Of a stretch of DNA of 64,000 nucleotides, positions 1 through 11,275 are shown one piece after another; position 1 is the first letter of the stretch; the number at the start of each line of letters is the position of its first letter. The notes under the pieces were generated by a model. It was not told where the DNA came from, ran no database searches, and saw nothing but the letters and a program-made list of their open reading frames with translations. Both the position numbers and the translations under genes were made by a program. Origin of the DNA: Fragum whitleyi (taxonomy: Eukaryota > Mollusca > Bivalvia > Cardiida > Cardiidae); the NCBI GenBank assembly GCA_948146395.1, contig OX411543.1, forward strand, positions 49,638,517 through 49,702,516. The letters are read 5' to 3'.

Positions 1-194
1 TTGTTTTCATAATTTAGTTAATGAAAGTAATAAAAGGTCATTGGGCAACCAAAGCTCGTACCTACAGCTCAAAGTTTAAGCGTGGAGTTTTTACATTTGG
101 ATGTTGTGTATTTTAGAAGAACTTCCCAGATTGATGGACTTAGAAAGCAAAAACAAAACTATTTTTAGTAAGGAAACAAGTATTTACAACGTGT

Positions 195-345
195 GCAGGA
201 AAAAAAGGTGCCACGGTGAATTTAGTAGGCGAGGGGAGGGGGGGGGGCTAAAAATTCCTTACTTCGTCAAAAAAATTCCTGAAATTCCAACATGGAATTA
301 CAAAAATTTCTGACTTTGGCCCTTATTGAGAGCACTGCACTGCGT
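195..345 (+). repeat. Dispersed repeat, copy 1
   Basis: The right half of this stretch, ending in GACTTTGGCCCTTATTG..GAGCACTG, recurs in reverse orientation at 34390-34490. That makes it a dispersed repeat rather than a gene. The 70-codon ORF overlapping it has no recognisable domain. A G-run at 234-247 is part of the repeat. Class unknown. Confidence 0.5.
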
Positions 346-639
346 AATGTCATTTGTATGAAAATACACATGCGTGAACTCCAGAATTATCTGCTTTCAG
401 CAATGGTTATTTTATATTAAACTCATCATGAATATTGAAATAAATGACGTCCAAACATCTACCATATAAGATTCGTAAGTAATAAATTTGACGTGTGCCG
501 ACCACCCCTACCGAGCGTGCCTTTTAAAGCTTTAATTCTCAACATGACCATATCAAAATCATAAAACCTTTACCAATCTGTTGCAAATTAACGTGTTTTG
601 TCAACTTTAGAGTTTTATCTAAATTGGACGTTTGATTTT

Positions 640-686
640 TGAATAATCGAAAAAGTTCATGAATTTCTGGGACGACCCTCGTACAA
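640..686. mobile_element. mariner-like terminal repeat remnant
   Basis: The stretch AAAGTTCATGAATTTCTGG..GACCCTCGTA is, on the other strand, TACGAGGGTCGTCC..., the usual style of mariner terminal inverted repeats. A related end bounds the element at 4411-5401. No second end or transposase is seen nearby, so this is a solo or truncated end. Confidence 0.5.
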
Positions 687-1534
687 AAAATTTTAGAGCA
701 ATGAAATCTATGTTTTAAGATATTTTTTATTTTAAGAATGGGATTTTGAAGATTGTCGCCAAATAAAAATGGTCTCTTAATAGTAGTGGCTGCTAGAGTA
801 ACATGGACTGTATAACAAGTAATTCTGTACGTATTTTATATAACAGGCCATGAATTTTTCCAAGACAATTATTATAACTAAGTTTTACCAAAGATTAGTA
901 CATATATGAAAAATACTCAGTATTTTCAAGCAATATTCTTCAGAACAATTTCCAGGCATTCTTTGTCTCTCTTACACAGTCTTGTATTTTCTTACCGAAA
1001 AAAATTATCATTACAAAGTAAAAGTGTAGTGAAAAAGAAGAAATTATATATCAAAGCAAAATTCCTTTATCCTACAAAACATTTAAGCTTGAAACCAAAG
1101 TCTTATTTCAAAACACAAGCTCCCTTAAAATAATTGATTGAACTTCTATTTCTGGATAAGTCTTCTTCTTCGCTGACTATTAAGCTGTGATTTTGGAAAA
1201 ATTTCATGAAAACAGCTCAATCGAAAATGATTTCTTAAGACAATCATCAGACACTAGTCATTTGTCACCATTCTTGTTTTATAGCCTAGTAATATCATGT
1301 ACATAATTATGAATAATTACACTACGAAAGCTAGCTAGTTTGCATAAGTTTGCGCTGATATGGATAGAATTACCTTAGAGCCGCATAAACTGACCAAGTT
1401 ATCTAGAGTTCGTATTCGTTCTCGATCTGTGAGACTTAAAAACTTGACACTGACAGCATGCAACCATATTAGGAACTGTTTTTCTGCATCATCATAATCT
1501 ACAATACTTTGACCTGAAATGATGTAAAACTAAT
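687..1534. other. No gene recognised
   Basis: AT-rich sequence. The only long frame (906-1133, 75 codons) has no recognisable domain and is rich in codons typical of AT-rich noncoding DNA. I see no repeat partner in the window. Confidence 0.5.
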
Positions 1535-1725
1535 CAGAGGTACAGAGAAGAGGGTGTAACTCTATAACAAGATTTTCATTTTTAAATGAAACTCTATGTT
1601 GTGGGTACTCATTTGAATTGTCGCAATGAGACAATTCTAATGAGTACTAACAAAATAGGGTTTCAGCAGGGATTAGCAACATAATTGAGTTTGAAATCCA
1701 AATAAACCCTCTTTCTGTAGCTCTG
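1535..1725. mobile_element. CAGAG-ended MITE, copy 1
   Basis: Imperfect terminal inverted repeats: the left end is CAGAGGTACAGAGAAGAGGG, and the right end read in reverse is CAGAGCTACAGAAAGAGGG. The centre is a second palindrome (GTACTCATTTGAATTG / CAATTCTAATGAGTAC, about 1604-1652). The same family is at 3115-3308 in the opposite orientation. No clean target duplication is seen for this copy. The short length, lack of ORF and hAT-like CAG start suggest a non-autonomous DNA transposon. Confidence 0.7.
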
Positions 1726-1838
1726 TTAATATCAACAAATGATCTTTTTTGGAAACTATTGAGTCATTTTCGATAAATAGCTCTGTTAATATCAACAAAT
1801 GATCTTTTTTGGAAACTATTGAGTCATTTTCGATAAAT
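1718..1838. repeat. Exact 60-bp tandem duplication
   Basis: Two identical 60-bp units (1718-1777 and 1778-1837). They begin with TAGCTCTG, the last bases of the adjacent MITE, and run into its right flank. The absence of any mismatch marks a very recent event or an assembly artefact. Confidence 0.95.
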
Positions 1839-2225
1839 TCACAATTAAATTTCCATTGAAACTATAGTGTTTACTTTTGGCAGTAGTCTCGGTAAATTCA
1901 TTTATAGGGCAAGGACAAATAGGCAAAATTATTTTAATTAGAAAGCAATTAATTCAGATTTTGAAACAGTATGTTGTACTCCTTCAGTTATAAACAAACT
2001 CCATTATCAAAATGTTTTCAGGGATGGGTGGATGGTAAAAAAGTTACCTCACACTTTATGCTCAGTTGAGCTAAAAGTCAACTATAGCTCGTTACATTTT
2101 CTTCATTATCCAGCTTTTACCAATCCCCACATTACGGATATTAATACAATTTTATCAACATAAATCTTTCTCTGCAATTTATTTGATATTCGGCCTGTCT
2201 AAAATTTTGTGGCCTTCTCTGTATT

Positions 2226-2335
2226 CAGGATGGCAAAACAGTGCAAACACTTTGCTTATTTTATCCTGCTTTGCACATGCATGCAAAGGAGGGGTAAAAT
2301 TGGCAAATGGTTTGCACCATTTTGCCATCCTGAAC
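2226..2335. mobile_element. Small foldback (MITE-like)
   Basis: An approximately 110-bp palindrome. CAGGATGGCAAAACAGTGC at the left pairs with GCACCATTTTGCCATCCTG at the right, centred on GCACATGCATGC. No coding capacity. Confidence 0.75.
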
Positions 2336-2554
2336 CCAGAGTTGATGGGTTAACCCAAAAGGCACTTTTCACTTGAACAGTCACAACTGTAAAATTCATA
2401 CCATAATCCTGTGATGTATTGGTTGGTAAAGGGTCTGACGGTGATCTATAATGTGTAAACTTGGATGATCTTTGACTCCTCTGATCTAAATCTTCTTGTT
2501 TTAATACCAGCATTTTATCATTCTGAAAGTTGAGAAAAGTAGTAAATATATGTT

Positions 2555-2850
2555 TTGTGGAGTTCGTGGTCTAGTGGTTTGGACAGTGGCTTTGGGATCA
2601 AAAGGTCCCGGGATCGAATCCCGCCCAGATCACAGGAACTTTTCTGAGCAAAAAATTAACTCAACATTGCTCCTCTCCACCCAGCTGTATAAATGGGTAC
2701 CTGTGAGAATGTAAGTCTAAGTGCTGTGGCTGCCGATGAGCGCTGTTTGTTAACAGCCGACTTGCAATTTGATGATCGGGGGTTAAAGTGTGAAGTCGGT
2801 TGAATATGCCTGGCATAGAAACAGACTATAAACCTAACTCTAACTCTAAC
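2555..2850 (+). mobile_element. tRNA-derived SINE with CTAACT tail
   Basis: The head has an A-box-like TGGTCTAGTGGTTTGG and a B-box-like GGTCCCGGGATCGAATCC, as in RNA polymerase III tRNA promoters. It is followed by a body containing CCCAGCTGTATAAATGGGTACC, a conserved-looking SINE core. The 3' end is a short (CTAACT)n tail near 2836-2850. It lacks a tRNA-like acceptor stem closing after the B box, so it is not a functional tRNA gene. Confidence 0.8.
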
Positions 2851-3114
2851 CTCTATGCTTGTAAATTACTTATACCCCCAAAAAGGCAATTTTTCAATAA
2901 TTTGACCTAGATAAAGAACCTTCAATGACCTTGACCTTGTCAGTTAATCTTGACCATGACCTTCAAAGAAATACTGTGATGATTGATGTAAGGACCCTTT
3001 TCTACCAAATAAAATCAGACAGACAGACAACAGAACAGTATGACCCTGACTATTGAAACTGGGGCATTAAAAATCCTAAATACATCCATTGCTATGCAAT
3101 CCTGTAAATTGACA

Positions 3115-3308
3115 CAGAGCTAGAGATAGAGGGAGAATGTATTTGATTTTTAGATTCAAATGTATAGGTAAAACTTAAGTAAACACTATTTTGTTGGTAC
3201 TCATTGAATTTGTCTCATTGAGACAATCCCAATGAGTACCCACTACATAGGGTTTCTTCAAGAAGCAGAGATTCTAGAATGAAATATCCCCTCTCATCTG
3301 TGCCTCTG
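3115..3308. mobile_element. CAGAG-ended MITE, copy 2, TSD TTGACA
   Basis: The ends are CAGAGCTAGAGATAGAGGG and, in reverse, CAGAGGCACAGATGAGAGGG. The centre is the same GTACTCATT..AATGAGTACC palindrome as copy 1, in inverse orientation. TTGACA flanks it on both sides (3109-3114 and 3309-3314), giving a 6-bp target duplication. The CAG termini and the duplication suggest a hAT-related non-autonomous element. Confidence 0.75.
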
Positions 3309-3342
3309 TTGACATCATGAAGGCTAGAATGTGCTATATAGA

Positions 3343-3426
3343 TCCACAAATTGAGTGATCAAAGGTCAATTTTGTCTATACCTGTATAGACAAAATTGAC
3401 CTTTGATCACTTACTCTAAATTGTGG
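3343..3426. mobile_element. Near-perfect 84-bp palindrome
   Basis: TCCACAAATTGAGTGATC at the left pairs with GATCACTTACTCTAAATTGTGGA at the right. The inner GGTCAATTTTGTCTATA and TATAGACAAAATTGACC match base for base, with almost no loop. A degenerate relative lies at 12157-12240. Confidence 0.85.
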
Positions 3427-3497
3427 AACTATAGTTACTGGTGTACTGATTCAAGTGATTGCCCCAAAACAGCAATTGTTTACACAGTTGGTCTTAA

Positions 3498-3715
3498 CCC
3501 TTTTCCTGCTGAATAAAAATTTTGTTTTCAAACTGTCATTTTTTGCAATATTTTTAACCAGTCTGAATTAAAAGTTTCCAGCAATAATTAACACAGGCTG
3601 TATTGGCTAAGATCAGACTGCATGTCTGTGCAGGGCTGCAGGCTGATCTTTGTTTGTCTTGTCTGCCACTGCTTTTTGAAAAGTATAAATTTGCCTTGGA
3701 CCACATGACAGGGGT
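3498..3715. mobile_element. TTAA-flanked MITE, diverged copy
   Basis: Starts TTAA|CCCTTTTCCTGCTGAA and ends GACAGGGG|TTTAA. The inner CTAAGATCAGACTGCATG..TGTGCAG is shared with the copies at 32399, 33891 and 50619. CCC-type ends with TTAA targets are typical of piggyBac-like (or Kolobok) elements. This is the most diverged copy in the window. Confidence 0.6.
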
Positions 3716-3832
3716 TTAATAAGTCCTGCATTGCATTGATTTTTATTTAAACTTTGAATGAGGTAATGACATAAATGACACTTTCATTGATATTTCAGTC
3801 ATATTTTAGGGGCAGGAGCACCTAACATTGTA

Positions 3833-4030
3833 TTCCGTGGTCTAGAGGTAGAGTGTCGGCCTCTTGACGCAAAGGTCCTGGGTTCGATTCTTGAGAGCGG
3901 CTATCAATCTTGGTTCTTTCATTGGCCCACACATTCGGCATGAGTAATGGTGAATTTTTCAGGTAGCAGAAACGAGAGGGATTAATCTAAGTTGTAAAAT
4001 CTTGTTTCCCAATCAATGTAAAATAAATAG
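3833..4030 (+). mobile_element. tRNA-derived SINE, second family
   Basis: The head GTGGTCTAGAGGTAGAGTG..GGTCCTGGGTTCGATTC resembles A and B boxes of a tRNA promoter. The body (TTGGTTCTTTCATTGGCC..AGAGGGATTAATCTAAG) recurs in reverse at 19495-19625. No tRNA cloverleaf closes. Confidence 0.75.
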
Positions 4031-4410
4031 GTTTAACCCAAACATTGTATTCTTAGAATTTCTCCCAACAGCATTACCATTACATCACCAAAATGTTAAT
4101 TCTAATGCATTGATCAATGAACAGCAATGAATTCAACAGCAAATATATTTCAAAATGATGAGATAGCCCCTAAAATAAAATGTTTCAATCTGTATGAGAT
4201 GGTCCCTGTTTACAGGAAGTAATAACACATTATGGCACCAATTGTTGTGTGCTATTTCCAACACTATTTGAAACATTGATTATCATATGATTTACTAACC
4301 ATTTATTAAATGACAAAGATGCCTTATTACGTTATGAAAGTTAATGTTAATGACAAAATTTACAAGGGTATTTGAATTAAGTCTTATGAAATTTTCAATA
4401 AATCTTGAAT

Positions 4411-5401
4411 ACGAGGGTTGATCCAAAAGTTCATAAAATGAGGTTATAAATCTACAGAGAAGCTAACAATCAAAACAAAAATTAAACATTCTTTTTATTC
4501 ATCATCTGTGTAATGAATGTGGAAAATTTTAAATGTCTGCGTCCAATAGTGGCTGTAAAGTGCATAACTCAAGATAGAGACCCCCGCGAAGGCGGGGGAG
4601 CAAGAACGTCAAATGCGACGTCATTATTAACTTTCTTTTACATAGTCTCCTCCAACTCTTATGCCTAACTGTGCCTGATACATCAACTTGCAGGAATTGT
4701 CCACACATCATTTGGAATCAAATTTGTTTATATACATGCATCTATATGCATGGTATTTCTAGTAAAGTCAACACCCAGATGCAGGACCTTTATTTTCGGA
4801 AAATTATGAGAATCAATTTGAACAAATTTGTTCGTTGAAACTCTATTAGACCATTCTTATATTACTATGAGGCCTGGCTTTCTTTAGCTTTAGGAAAAGT
4901 TTTCATGTGCAAATTTTCGTCATTTTTCTAAATTATCTGAAATGATTGGATTGGTGAATAACATAGATCATGACAAAATTGAAAAATAAACGATATTCAT
5001 TTTTTGGTGTCGTCTACTGGTCATTTTTTCCTCGAATATTCTGTATTATAAAAATTGCCTGCGTCCGTAAAAGTCTAACAGTAAGCTTTGAATTATGAAA
5101 GTAGTTTTCTTTTTTTCGTCTACTTTATTTAAATCAAGGAATTCCAATTTAAGTTTTAGAAAATATTCAGAAAACTAGATTTATTTAACGAATTTTCAAT
5201 ATTTTTTCATGCTCCCCCGCCCAAGCATACATATGTTGCTTTGGTAACGTATTCTTTGACCGCTAAAGATAATTCTGCACAAATAACAAGGTTTATGCTC
5301 AGCGAAGCTACTTAACTGCACATTCACTAAATTATATACTGAACAAGCCAGAAATGCGAAAATTGTTAGCCAATTTTACGAACTTCCGGATCATCCCTCG
5401 T
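4411..5401 (-). pseudogene. Decayed mariner element
   Basis: Bounded by inverted ends ACGAGGGTTGATCCAAAAGTT (4411) and, in reverse from 5401, ACGAGGGATGATCCGGAAGTT, matching mariner TIR style. On the minus strand near 4640-4700 one frame reads LGIRVGGDYVK, which fits the conserved C-terminal end of mariner transposases (GDYVEK type). No other transposase block is readable. The total of about 990 bp is shorter than a complete mariner (about 1.3 kb), and a nested GC-rich hairpin (CCCCCGCGAAGGCGGGGG, 4581-4598) interrupts the remnant. Confidence 0.65.
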
Positions 5402-7519
5402 GGAATCCGTATATTCCCAAGTACCTATGAATAAATTAGAATCAAAGTATCCTGTTGTATCCAATATCCCTGATAGACTGGTCCCGTTGTCGACTATCAT
5501 AAAAGGCGACAGGTAGTCACAGAAATACAGTCACACAGTATTGGCTTTTCAGTATTTAATAAAGTATGCGCACCTAGCACTTCTGATTGGATATTGAATT
5601 GTTTGTAAACAACAAGTCAGAAGGGCGCCATTTTGCCATTTGTGTAAGTTTATTTTTTTAGGTTATGTTCGTAAGGAAATTAAACATTCATAGATAATCT
5701 ATATTACCCTGAAGTTTTTTCGTCAGTATGTAATCTTTTCAAACATAGATTAATGAATAAAGGCCCTTATCGCTTAAACTTTGTTACGGAGCGGAGCCTG
5801 GTTTTCGATATTAGTCTGGAAGCTTTCATGCATGGACAGGCCTCTAGACTATGGATGTACATTTGGTGTATACCTGTTTGCTTCATATATGAGTCGACGG
5901 TAGAACCAGTCTATTTCCATGAGTGACCATATTTCTGTGAATTGTCAATTAGAGTTACTCCCTGTAATTTCAGTAATGTTTTCACCACATTTTGATAAAA
6001 GATATAGAATACTGAAGAAATTATTTTTAAATGACCACAATTCATGTGAAATCGGTAAAATCCTAAAACCCTCTAAAATTCCTTATTTCTAAGTACATTA
6101 AATTTTGTTGTGTTAGGAAACTATAAATCTAAGAATAAAGATCCATTGTATCTGTTATATTTATGCCCAAATGAGAAATGATTATGTGACTTATGATGAA
6201 AAAATTTAGGCCATACATCACTCAAGTAATGTTTAAGAGACTGCTTAATTTAGCACTTTGAATTTTAGTGGGTGTTTATGAATGTTCAAATTATTTTGTT
6301 AAAAAAGGATAATTTCACCTTAAATTTTCAGGCCACATTAACAATTGCATGAATTGATGTTTTAAAAATGACAAGTTTAGAACAAGGTCTCCTCTTCATT
6401 TAAAATAGTGACGGTTCAAATTAACATTCACAGAAATATGGTACATCAAGATACATTTTGTATATATATAAAATTTTGCAGTGTTAATAATTCAACTTTA
6501 GAAAGATAGACAATTATTCAATCATAAAATTTTAGTCACTTATATATTATTATCTATTTATCAAAAAGATTTGATCCCTTATTTTAGAAAATGGCTCATA
6601 CTTTTGCATTGAGGGGACCATATGGTCCTCCAATTTTCAAATCTAGAATGAACCCCAAGTTGTTTACAAAATGATGTATGCCACAAGGAGGATAGAAACA
6701 CCGAAGGTTATTTGGGACAGACTCAGTCTAAGGATTTTCAATGAATGAAGACTTAAAACTAAGGAGCACAGACTGCCCAAGTTCCACGTTTAACAAAGAG
6801 AATAGGCTTCAGTGTTAAGTATGAAAATGAAGGGCGAACTTAAAAGGGGACGAAACAATTCAGTCTTTAAAACATATCACATTGACAATGACAGCTCCCC
6901 TTGTCAAAAATATATGAATAAAAAATTAATTCTATTTTAATTTTAGTTTCTTCCAGTCTCATTAAGGCAGATTGGCTGCAATAAATACTTTTTCTCTTTC
7001 CAACAAAAATAATAGGACTGACTTGATTGAAACATTTCAAGTTAAACGAACAAAAATTAAACCAGTGAAAAAGGGCGCGTAGAAAAACCGAATTACTCCT
7101 GATTTCCGAATTACGCCAAATTTCAACGAACAACATTCTTCAAAAAGTTTTATTGTGGTCCTCATTCCATTGTAATATGTAATATTGTAATATGACAGTT
7201 ATGTTTTAATGGGATGTTAAATTCCATATGATTATTTGAAGTCACCGTGATCACTTATGGCCATTATACTGTATCCAATAAACTGTTAGTAAATTAATAC
7301 ATAATTAATGTAATGTTTAAACTTCATTAAGTGTAATTCGGTTTATACCCTATATCACAGTTGTCAGGAAAAATGTTATTCGGTTTTCCCTTCACCATCT
7401 TAGCCAACAAATGGTCAGGTGAAATTCACAATTCAAACATCCTCCTCAAATTTCTTTTCGTTCTATACAATATTATCATAAAAAAAATCATATTTTTTAC
7501 TTAACTATAGTGTAATTCG
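5402..7519. other. Unassigned AT-rich stretch
   Basis: No gene recognised. It contains pieces AGACTGGT..GTCGAC (5476 and, inverted, near 5893-5913), also seen near 18558, so at least one low-copy repeat is present. A 26-bp TAATATG-type simple repeat lies at 7169-7195. Repeated GTGTAATTCG motifs appear at 7331, 7511 and 10794. Confidence 0.4.
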
Positions 7520-10500
7520 CAGTGGCGTAGCCATGTTATTTACATTGGTGCGGCAAAACTGAGCTCCGAAGGAGCGAATGCGAGCGTCGAAGGCGCGAAG
7601 CCCTTCTAGGGGGGTCCGGGGGCATGCCCCCCCGGAAAATTTTTGAAAAAACGGTGCGATTTGGTGCACTCTAGACTATACTTGATCACAATTTCAGTAG
7701 GGAAGAAATAGTGTGGAAAAGGAAGAAATTGCTTGTCAGAAGCAATTTCTTCTTTTTTCACAATGTTTTCTCAATCATAAAATCACAGGCACGTAATTAT
7801 AAGCAGGGATTAAACAGGAAAGGGTTAACCCTAGTACGAGGACTAATCGATAATGACATTAACACACGGGGAATCGCATGTTTGACATCAACACTGTATG
7901 GAAACTCTGTACGGTAGTTTGCAACGGTATATTCAAAATGGCGGATAGGCGTTCGTGAAAAAGTAAGTGTTCTTTATTTTTGTTCGATGCTGATTTAATG
8001 TATCATCCTGTAAGATAATGACAACATTTACGCAATCAGATTTGAATACATTATCCATCGTACCTAATGATTAAACGTCCTATAGCACCGTCCGTGTGTA
8101 ATACAGCTTCAAACATTGTGTTTTGATGACATTTAAAATTGAAGCGCAAAACGAAAGTAGAAATGGCAATATTTTCCTTAAAATGACCGCACCGGCAAAA
8201 TCAAATGTGGCGGTGGATGGGGACAAGATATCTCCCTAAATATGACCCAGAATGTATTGGATCTAGCCCCTTGTCTAGGAAATATAGACACTTGAAAATT
8301 CCGATGGTGTACGCTACAGTTAAAACCGAAACTAAATCGCTGTACAGTGCGGTATATGGATATATTTGTACTCACCGGTTTAAATTTCGAATGAAAAATC
8401 TGTACGCAACGGTTTATATAAATTATCATGTGAAAATCGTTCAACGGGTTGAATGGCACGAAAAGGTGAAAGGTGACTTTGATACTATTTAATCTTAGTT
8501 AATACTGCAGAAAGACGAATATATTCTTATTCTTAATTTTATTTGTTTTGCCTGGAAATGAAGAAATCGTCGAAAGTGTATCATTTAACACATTTTTAAA
8601 TTGTAATTTTATGTTTCTATTTAATTCTTCTGTCTTTCCTCAATAATTTTTGTAAGACCCTGTACAAATCGTTAAGACTAAAGCGCTTAACAAAGGCATC
8701 AAACTTTAAAAATGTCGGAGTATATTCCAGACATTCTTCTCGATGATGTAATATTAATTTATGATTCTTTTTTGTTGTTGTTTTTTGTTTGTTTTGCATT
8801 GAAACAAAGAAAAACAATTGATAGAGTATCATTACACACCATTTTAAATCTAATGTTATGTATCTACTTAATTCTATGTCATAGAAAGTTTCAGTTTAGT
8901 AATCAAGACAGTTTTATAAGCTTGAACCTAGATTATTGTTTCTGATATCATACGAAATGCTCACGTTTTTTTTTAACTTTCAGCTTTAGAAGCTTACAGT
9001 TGGAAGAAATCTTATCGAAATAAATTATTTAATACTCAATAGTTCTGATACACATAAGAAAATAGTTTTATTTCTTTTAGTTATCTCTTTCAGACAAATA
9101 TCTTGTAATTTCCTTCCACAACATTTTTTAATTAAAAAGAAATTTTAAATGTTTAGAGAAAATTCATGGAAGCATATAGTTGCCAAGCTGCGTGTCTTTC
9201 CGTCCTTCCAATCTTCCAAAGTTATTTGGACAATTGATTTATCGCACTCATAGGGGAGACTAGTATTTCGTCAAATTGTTGTGCATCGGCTTTTTTGTTT
9301 TTCGAATTGAATTAATACAGTTAAAAACGCAACCATTTCTTTCATAAAGTTCGAAAGCACAATTAACAATGATCGATTTCACATGCCTTACCCGCGCTAT
9401 TGACTGTCACGTGACATCGTTAAAAGCACCCCCGTTGAAGCAAAAGATAGCTCATAAATTCGCCCCTAAGAATATGAAATTACAAAACAAGCAACTTACA
9501 CCCTAACCAGTGAGCCAAAGAAAATTTTATATAGCCCAACAAATAGCGATTTTGCTTCATATTTCACCGTATTTCTAGCCGCATTTAACATTTTTCAGTC
9601 TTATTATATCATCGAGAAGAATGTCTGAAATACTGATAAGTTTTATGCCTTTGTTAAGCGCTTTAATCTTAACGATGTGTACAGGGTCTTACAAAATTAT
9701 TGAGGAAGAACAGGAGAATTAAATAGAAACATTAGATTAGATTTAAAACTGTGTTTAATTACTCTTTCGACGGGTTTCTTCATTTTCAGGCAAAACAAAA
9801 TAAAATAAGAAAAAGAACATATTCGTCTTTCTGCAGTATTAACTAAGATTAAATAGTATCAAAGTCACCTTTCACCTTTTCGTGCTATTTCATCCGTTGA
9901 AAGATTTTCACATGATGATTTATATAAACCGTTGCGTACAGATTTTCATTCGAAATTTAAACCTGTGAGTACAAATATATCCATATACCGCACTGTACAG
10001 CGATTTAGTTTCGGTTTTAACTGTAGCGTACACCATCGGAATTTTCAAGTGTCTATATTTCCGAGACAAGGGGCTAGATCCAATACATTTTGGGTCATAT
10101 TTAGGGAGATATCTTGTCCCCATCCACCGCCACATTTGATTTTGCTGGTGCGGTCATTTTAGGGAAAATATGGCCATTTCTACTTTCGTTTTGCGCTTCA
10201 ATTTTAAATGTCATCAAAACACAATGTTTGAAGCTGTATTACACACAGACGGTGCTATAGGACGTTTAATCATTAGGTACGATGGATGATGTATTCAAAA
10301 CTGATTACGTATATGTTGTCGTTATGCTATTGGATGACAGATTATAGTAATATCGAACAAAAATAAAGAACACTTACTTTTTCACGAACGCCTATCCGCC
10401 ATTTTGAATATACCGTTGCAAACTACCGTACAGTGTTTCCATACAGTGATCAACAGAAAACGGAAGTAAACAGAATTACCATTCTACAGACGCTTGGAAA

Positions 10501-10777
10501 TTTAGATTATTGATGAGTCATCCCAGGATGCTGGCATTTCGTTGTGTATGGTGGATTAAAAGAACTATAAGACATCATGTTTTATAAACGTTTTATTCAT
10601 CCGTTATATGCTCACATACATTTTCAGTCATTTAGCGGTCAACATAATCCAGTTTTATTGTAGCGGCATGCCGCATCTAGTAGTAGACTACGGCAATTAT
10701 TGGTGCGGCATGCCGCATCTACGGCAATTATTGGTGCGGCGAATGCCGCACCTGCCGCACCCGTGTCTACGCCCATG
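7520..10777. mobile_element. CAGTGGCG-ended element with 5-bp TSD
   Basis: The left end is CAGTGGCGTAGCC and the right end is GTCTACGCCCATG, which together form a degenerate inverted repeat. ATTCG flanks both ends (7515-7519, 10778-10782). Removing the element and one ATTCG leaves a continuous GTGTAATTCGGTGAAATTTGG. CAGTGGCGTAG ends are typical of hAT-like repeats, and 5-bp duplications are known for a hAT subgroup. No transposase is readable. The left subterminal part is GC-rich, with CCGGGGGCATGCCCCCCCGG (7618-7637). The right part has a tandem GCGGCATGCCGC motif (10672-10760). A second foldback is nested inside. Confidence 0.6.
7892..10448. mobile_element. Large foldback with ~850-bp arms, TSD ATCAA
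   Basis: Arms 7892-8750 and 9600-10448 are inverted copies. The ends read CACTGTATGGAAAC on both sides, with ATCAA flanking at 7887-7891 and 10449-10453. The loop (8751-9599) is AT-rich and has no recognised product. Each arm contains the same ORF-like stretch (8205-8492 plus, 9920-10135 minus) starting MWRWMGTRYLPKYDP. It matches no family I recognise. Near each end lies ATGGCGGATAGGCG followed by a perfect donor-like GTAAGT. CAC ends with 5-bp duplications occur in Transib and some hAT groups; the class is not settled. Confidence 0.8.
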
Positions 10778-11044
10778 ATTCGGTGAAATTTGGTGTAATT
10801 CTGTGTAATTCTGATTTCAGGCGTAATAAGGTTTTTCTATGCACCGATCGAAATGGATGTCATTCAACTCATGTTTGGGCTCGATATATAATGAAAGGGT
10901 GGGTCTAAAACGCAGACAATATAGAGTATATAGTAACGCAGACAATATATAACAAAGGGGGATATTGGACTGGGGTCTAAAACGCAGACAATATAGACAA
11001 AGAAGGATTTTATCCTTACGCAGACGATATATTTTTTTCCGTTT

Positions 11045-11275
11045 GTTTATCGTCGCTACCGTAGCACTTGCCCATATGAGCGACGCCCCCAGAAGGCGGT
11101 TAGTTGTTACGGGGGATAGTGCAAGGATACATGACGAAACTACTGCTGAGATCCGCCATGGTTCTTTAACGTGCTCGGTGTAAAGCACCGTCTCACGGGG
11201 CCTCGGTTTAACGTCTCATCCGAAAGACAATTAGTTTTTATTAGTGTACCAGCCCGGGAATCGAACGATATAGAC
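11045..11275 (-). mobile_element. SINE inserted in the left TIR
   Basis: Shares the segment CATATGAGCGACGCCCCC..GTTAGTTGTTACGGG with 49167-49370, in opposite orientation. The B-box-like CGGGAATCGAACG (reverse strand) lies near 11255. It interrupts the CGCAGACGATATA unit of the surrounding TIR, which resumes at about 11268 as GACGAAGAGGTG. Confidence 0.7.

Noticed and set aside
2560..2632. Possible tRNA gene (A and B box present)
   Set aside because: Acceptor and anticodon stems do not close; a SINE body and CTAACT tail follow.
8205..10135. Mirrored 71-95 codon ORFs as a real gene pair
   Set aside because: They lie in the two arms of a foldback and have no known domain; similarity between the arms is explained by duplication.
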